The translations under genes and the position numbers were made by a program. Under the pieces are notes generated by a model. That model ran no database searches. It was not told the origin of the DNA and saw nothing but the letters and a program-made list of their open reading frames with translations. A DNA stretch of 64,000 nt, taken from contig VJWN01000003.1 of the NCBI GenBank assembly GCA_007644065.1, forward strand, positions 310,001 through 374,000, written 5' to 3'. This document shows, piece after piece, positions 62,001-64,000 of the stretch (within the stretch, counting starts at the first letter, position 1; each line of letters begins with the position of its first letter). Source of the stretch: Margaritispora aquatica (Eukaryota; Ascomycota; Leotiomycetes; Helotiales; Discinellaceae).

Positions 62001-64000
62001 TGCTGGTGTTTCTGAAGCAAAGACGTTGGAAATATTAAATCATACAATAAGACGAATCGCGCTGTGACATCCTGTGGTCTTTCCGTCCGAACGTTGTTCC
62101 CAGTGCAGTGGTCTGGATGTCGCTTATGGGCTATTCTTTTTGGTGGTTCCAGGCGGACGAGGCGAGTTCGGTTTTGACGCTTTACTTGTGCGAGTCAGGT
62201 TTGAGAACATCTGTGATTCATGGGCGAGGTTGCAATTTCATACACATGCATTGGCCAAGGAGTTCTTTCGAACAAGACGACAGAATTATGAAGTCGTCGA
62301 AAATCGACACTTTGACTCAAGAACACATTTCATTGAAACGTCCGAGCCCACGAACTTACTCCATGATCGTCTACCGGTAGACATCTCTCCACCCAAATTG
62401 CAATCTTTTCTTCAAGAAGCTCGATCCGAGCGTAATCTATCTTCATCGAATCTTCTCCGCGACTTTCTTGAGATTTGGCCCATCTTCGCAAGGTCGTGGG
62501 TTCAAGGTTGATGCCAGTATCGCTAGTCCCACACTCTCGGTACGGGCCCAAGTACGGCGACGTGTACGATCACATACCGTCTGTAGCTTCAGACGTATCG
62601 GAGCAAGGACACCACTTGGTCTGAACTCGCATTCCACCTTCAAGAGTGGAATTCGAACTGGTAGGAAACTGGACTTTTCGCAAGTGATTTCGCTTTGAGC
62701 AAGACGTTTTTGTAAGAGTTTCATCGTTCAGATCTCATTTTGTTGATTTTGTTTTGTTCCTTGGGTATTTATTATCGTTGAAAACCCGGTTGGTGAAATT
62801 CCCTCTGCAGTTGTGCAAGCGAGAGGTGTGTGAGCCAAAAGCAAAGCTGTTGGGCTTGAGATGAGTACCGGCTGCGTACTGGGTGGTGCCGTTAAGGCAT
62901 GGTGTTTGGGATGGCATTTGTGATATCTGAGCGATGATCCATGTGACGGAGTCCGAGTGCGAGTGGGACCCTTTTCTTACGAGCTGGTGATATTCGCGGG
63001 GGTTACTCTTCGTTGTAGAAGTGCCGGAATGAGAACAGACGAAGGATCCGAGGATTCCCAAGTACAACAAAGGGGCAATAGTTCCAATTGGCTCTACGGT
63101 GCCACTCGGGTGCGTTGGTTTCAGTCCATTTCGACGACGTCGTGAGAGCAGTTGAGAAAACATCGTCAAGGCTCAAAGTGACCACATTGAATACGATATT
63201 GAGCAACCCATTGGAGGTGCAACCCCATTGAAATAGGGGCTTCGGGCTTCAGCATTCCATAACACAAAAGTCAGCCCGTTCAGTATGCCTTACTTCTTCG
63301 CCTCATATGTCTTCAACATTCAAGGGACTGTCCCAGGATTTTTCAATAATATAAGAACTCCAATTTACCATACACCGGCGCTGACCAATCCTACATGTTC
63401 CGTGGTTCTGAGAATAGTGAGATGGCTGTCCATAAACTCTTGTCATGTGCAGTTTAGGTGACAACCCTTGATTTGACGAGCACCTCGTTCTCAATTCCTT
63501 GACAGATATCTCGCTCCTCATATTCGTGAGACCCTCTCTTAGTACTGTTTGCTTCGTGAATGATGTTATCTCGAAGGTAGCAGGCAACCAAGTTACAGAT
63601 ATTCTACGAAATTGCACACGTATATTTACAGTGAAGCAACATCAGATTAAATCAACTCATCATCTGGACTTCCCTTTAAAAGGAATCTCATCTAAGCGGT
63701 ATTCTCATCCACTGGACCTTTGTGCAGTTTTTGACATTCGCCTCTTATGAATAATCTCTCAAATCAAGATCGAGATCCATAGCTAAGAAGTCTGGACAAA
63801 TCACAGGCATTTAATTAGGGACGTTTAGTGCAGCTCGTCATTCACTCTCTATCATGCTCTACACTGTATTTCATCGGGTATCAAGTCAACGCCTCTAGAC
63901 ACAGCCTATAGTCTTCCTTTCACCCCAAATCTGTGCAATCTACAATGTACAATGAACTCAAAGCCAAGTATCTAACCTCTAATCATCGAAGCACAACACG
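57949..64000. other. 6-kb right flank with no supported gene
   Basis: Both strands hold many short frames (longest 145 codons, 62074-62511 plus) but no recognisable family or chain of exons. A small frame at 60191 (MARGGPSSSIHFG) follows a long pyrimidine-rich leader and a good GACAATGG context, with donor-like and acceptor-like sites at 60592 and 60656, so a transcript is possible. Simple repeats: (GA)n at 58975-59012, GAACCT at 59192-59219, AGTACAGTAC at 59599-59645 and (AC)n at about 61430-61451. Confidence 0.5.
58975..59012. repeat. (GA)n microsatellite
   Basis: About 19 uninterrupted GA dinucleotides, about 1 kb upstream of the zinc-binding gene start. Confidence 0.95.

Noticed and set aside
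62470..62540. GTGGGTTCAAGG, tRNA-like T-loop sequence
   Set aside because: The stem is not complementary (GTGGG versus GGTTG) and no cloverleaf can be drawn.

Overview
The window is nuclear DNA of a filamentous ascomycete. The evidence is short GT-AG introns of 45-170 bp, a hamartin (TSC1) gene, a HET-domain gene, secreted GH10 and GH20 enzymes, a fungal hexose transporter, DUF7704 and DUF1993 genes and Ser/Thr-rich wall proteins. Gene content and intron style fit a Leotiomycete (Helotiales-like), but that placement is inference. Genes were assembled by joining reading frames at splice sites, so exon boundaries are predictions. No rRNA, tRNA, CRISPR array or intact transposon was recognised.

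Layout. 1-5.07 kb: 3' part of the CAD-type pyrimidine gene (URA2/pyrABCN), cut by the window edge. 7.8-10.9 kb: TSC1/hamartin on the minus strand, convergent with URA2 across 2.7 kb with no gene. 11.6-12.6 kb: an SDR oxidoreductase. 13.2-15.0 kb: a decayed amidase. 15.2-18.3 kb: three tandem minus-strand two-exon genes for small cysteine-rich proteins. They share a W-x-C-x-x|C motif split by a phase-0 intron; this is the best candidate for something undescribed. 20.9-22.0 kb: a dienelactone hydrolase with a duplicated internal exon, divergent from a mitochondrial uL23 gene. 23.2-24.5 kb: a METTL4-type MT-A70 methyltransferase, divergent from a LEU5-like mitochondrial carrier (25.1-26.3 kb). 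29.1-30.9 kb: secreted GH20 hexosaminidase. 33.1-34.2 kb: a cyanuric acid hydrolase/barbiturase-family enzyme, divergent from a secreted GH10 xylanase (34.8-36.3 kb). 38.2-39.0 kb: DUF7704 membrane protein. 39.9-41.7 kb: MFS hexose transporter. 44.5-46.7 kb: a HET-domain pseudogene. 48.8-53.4 kb: a 1527-residue membrane-anchored Ser/Thr-rich protein with nine four-cysteine modules and a DUF3433 region. 54.3-54.8 kb: DUF1993. 56.8-57.9 kb: a three-repeat zinc-binding protein. 57.9-64 kb: no gene that could be supported.

The genes do not form one pathway. The xylanase, hexosaminidase and hexose transporter fit saprotrophic or plant-associated carbon use. URA2, TSC1, uL23m, LEU5 and METTL4 are core functions. 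The dead amidase, broken HET gene, small cysteine-rich array and bacterial-type ring-opening amidase give the accessory flavour, most of it in AT-richer, gene-poor stretches.
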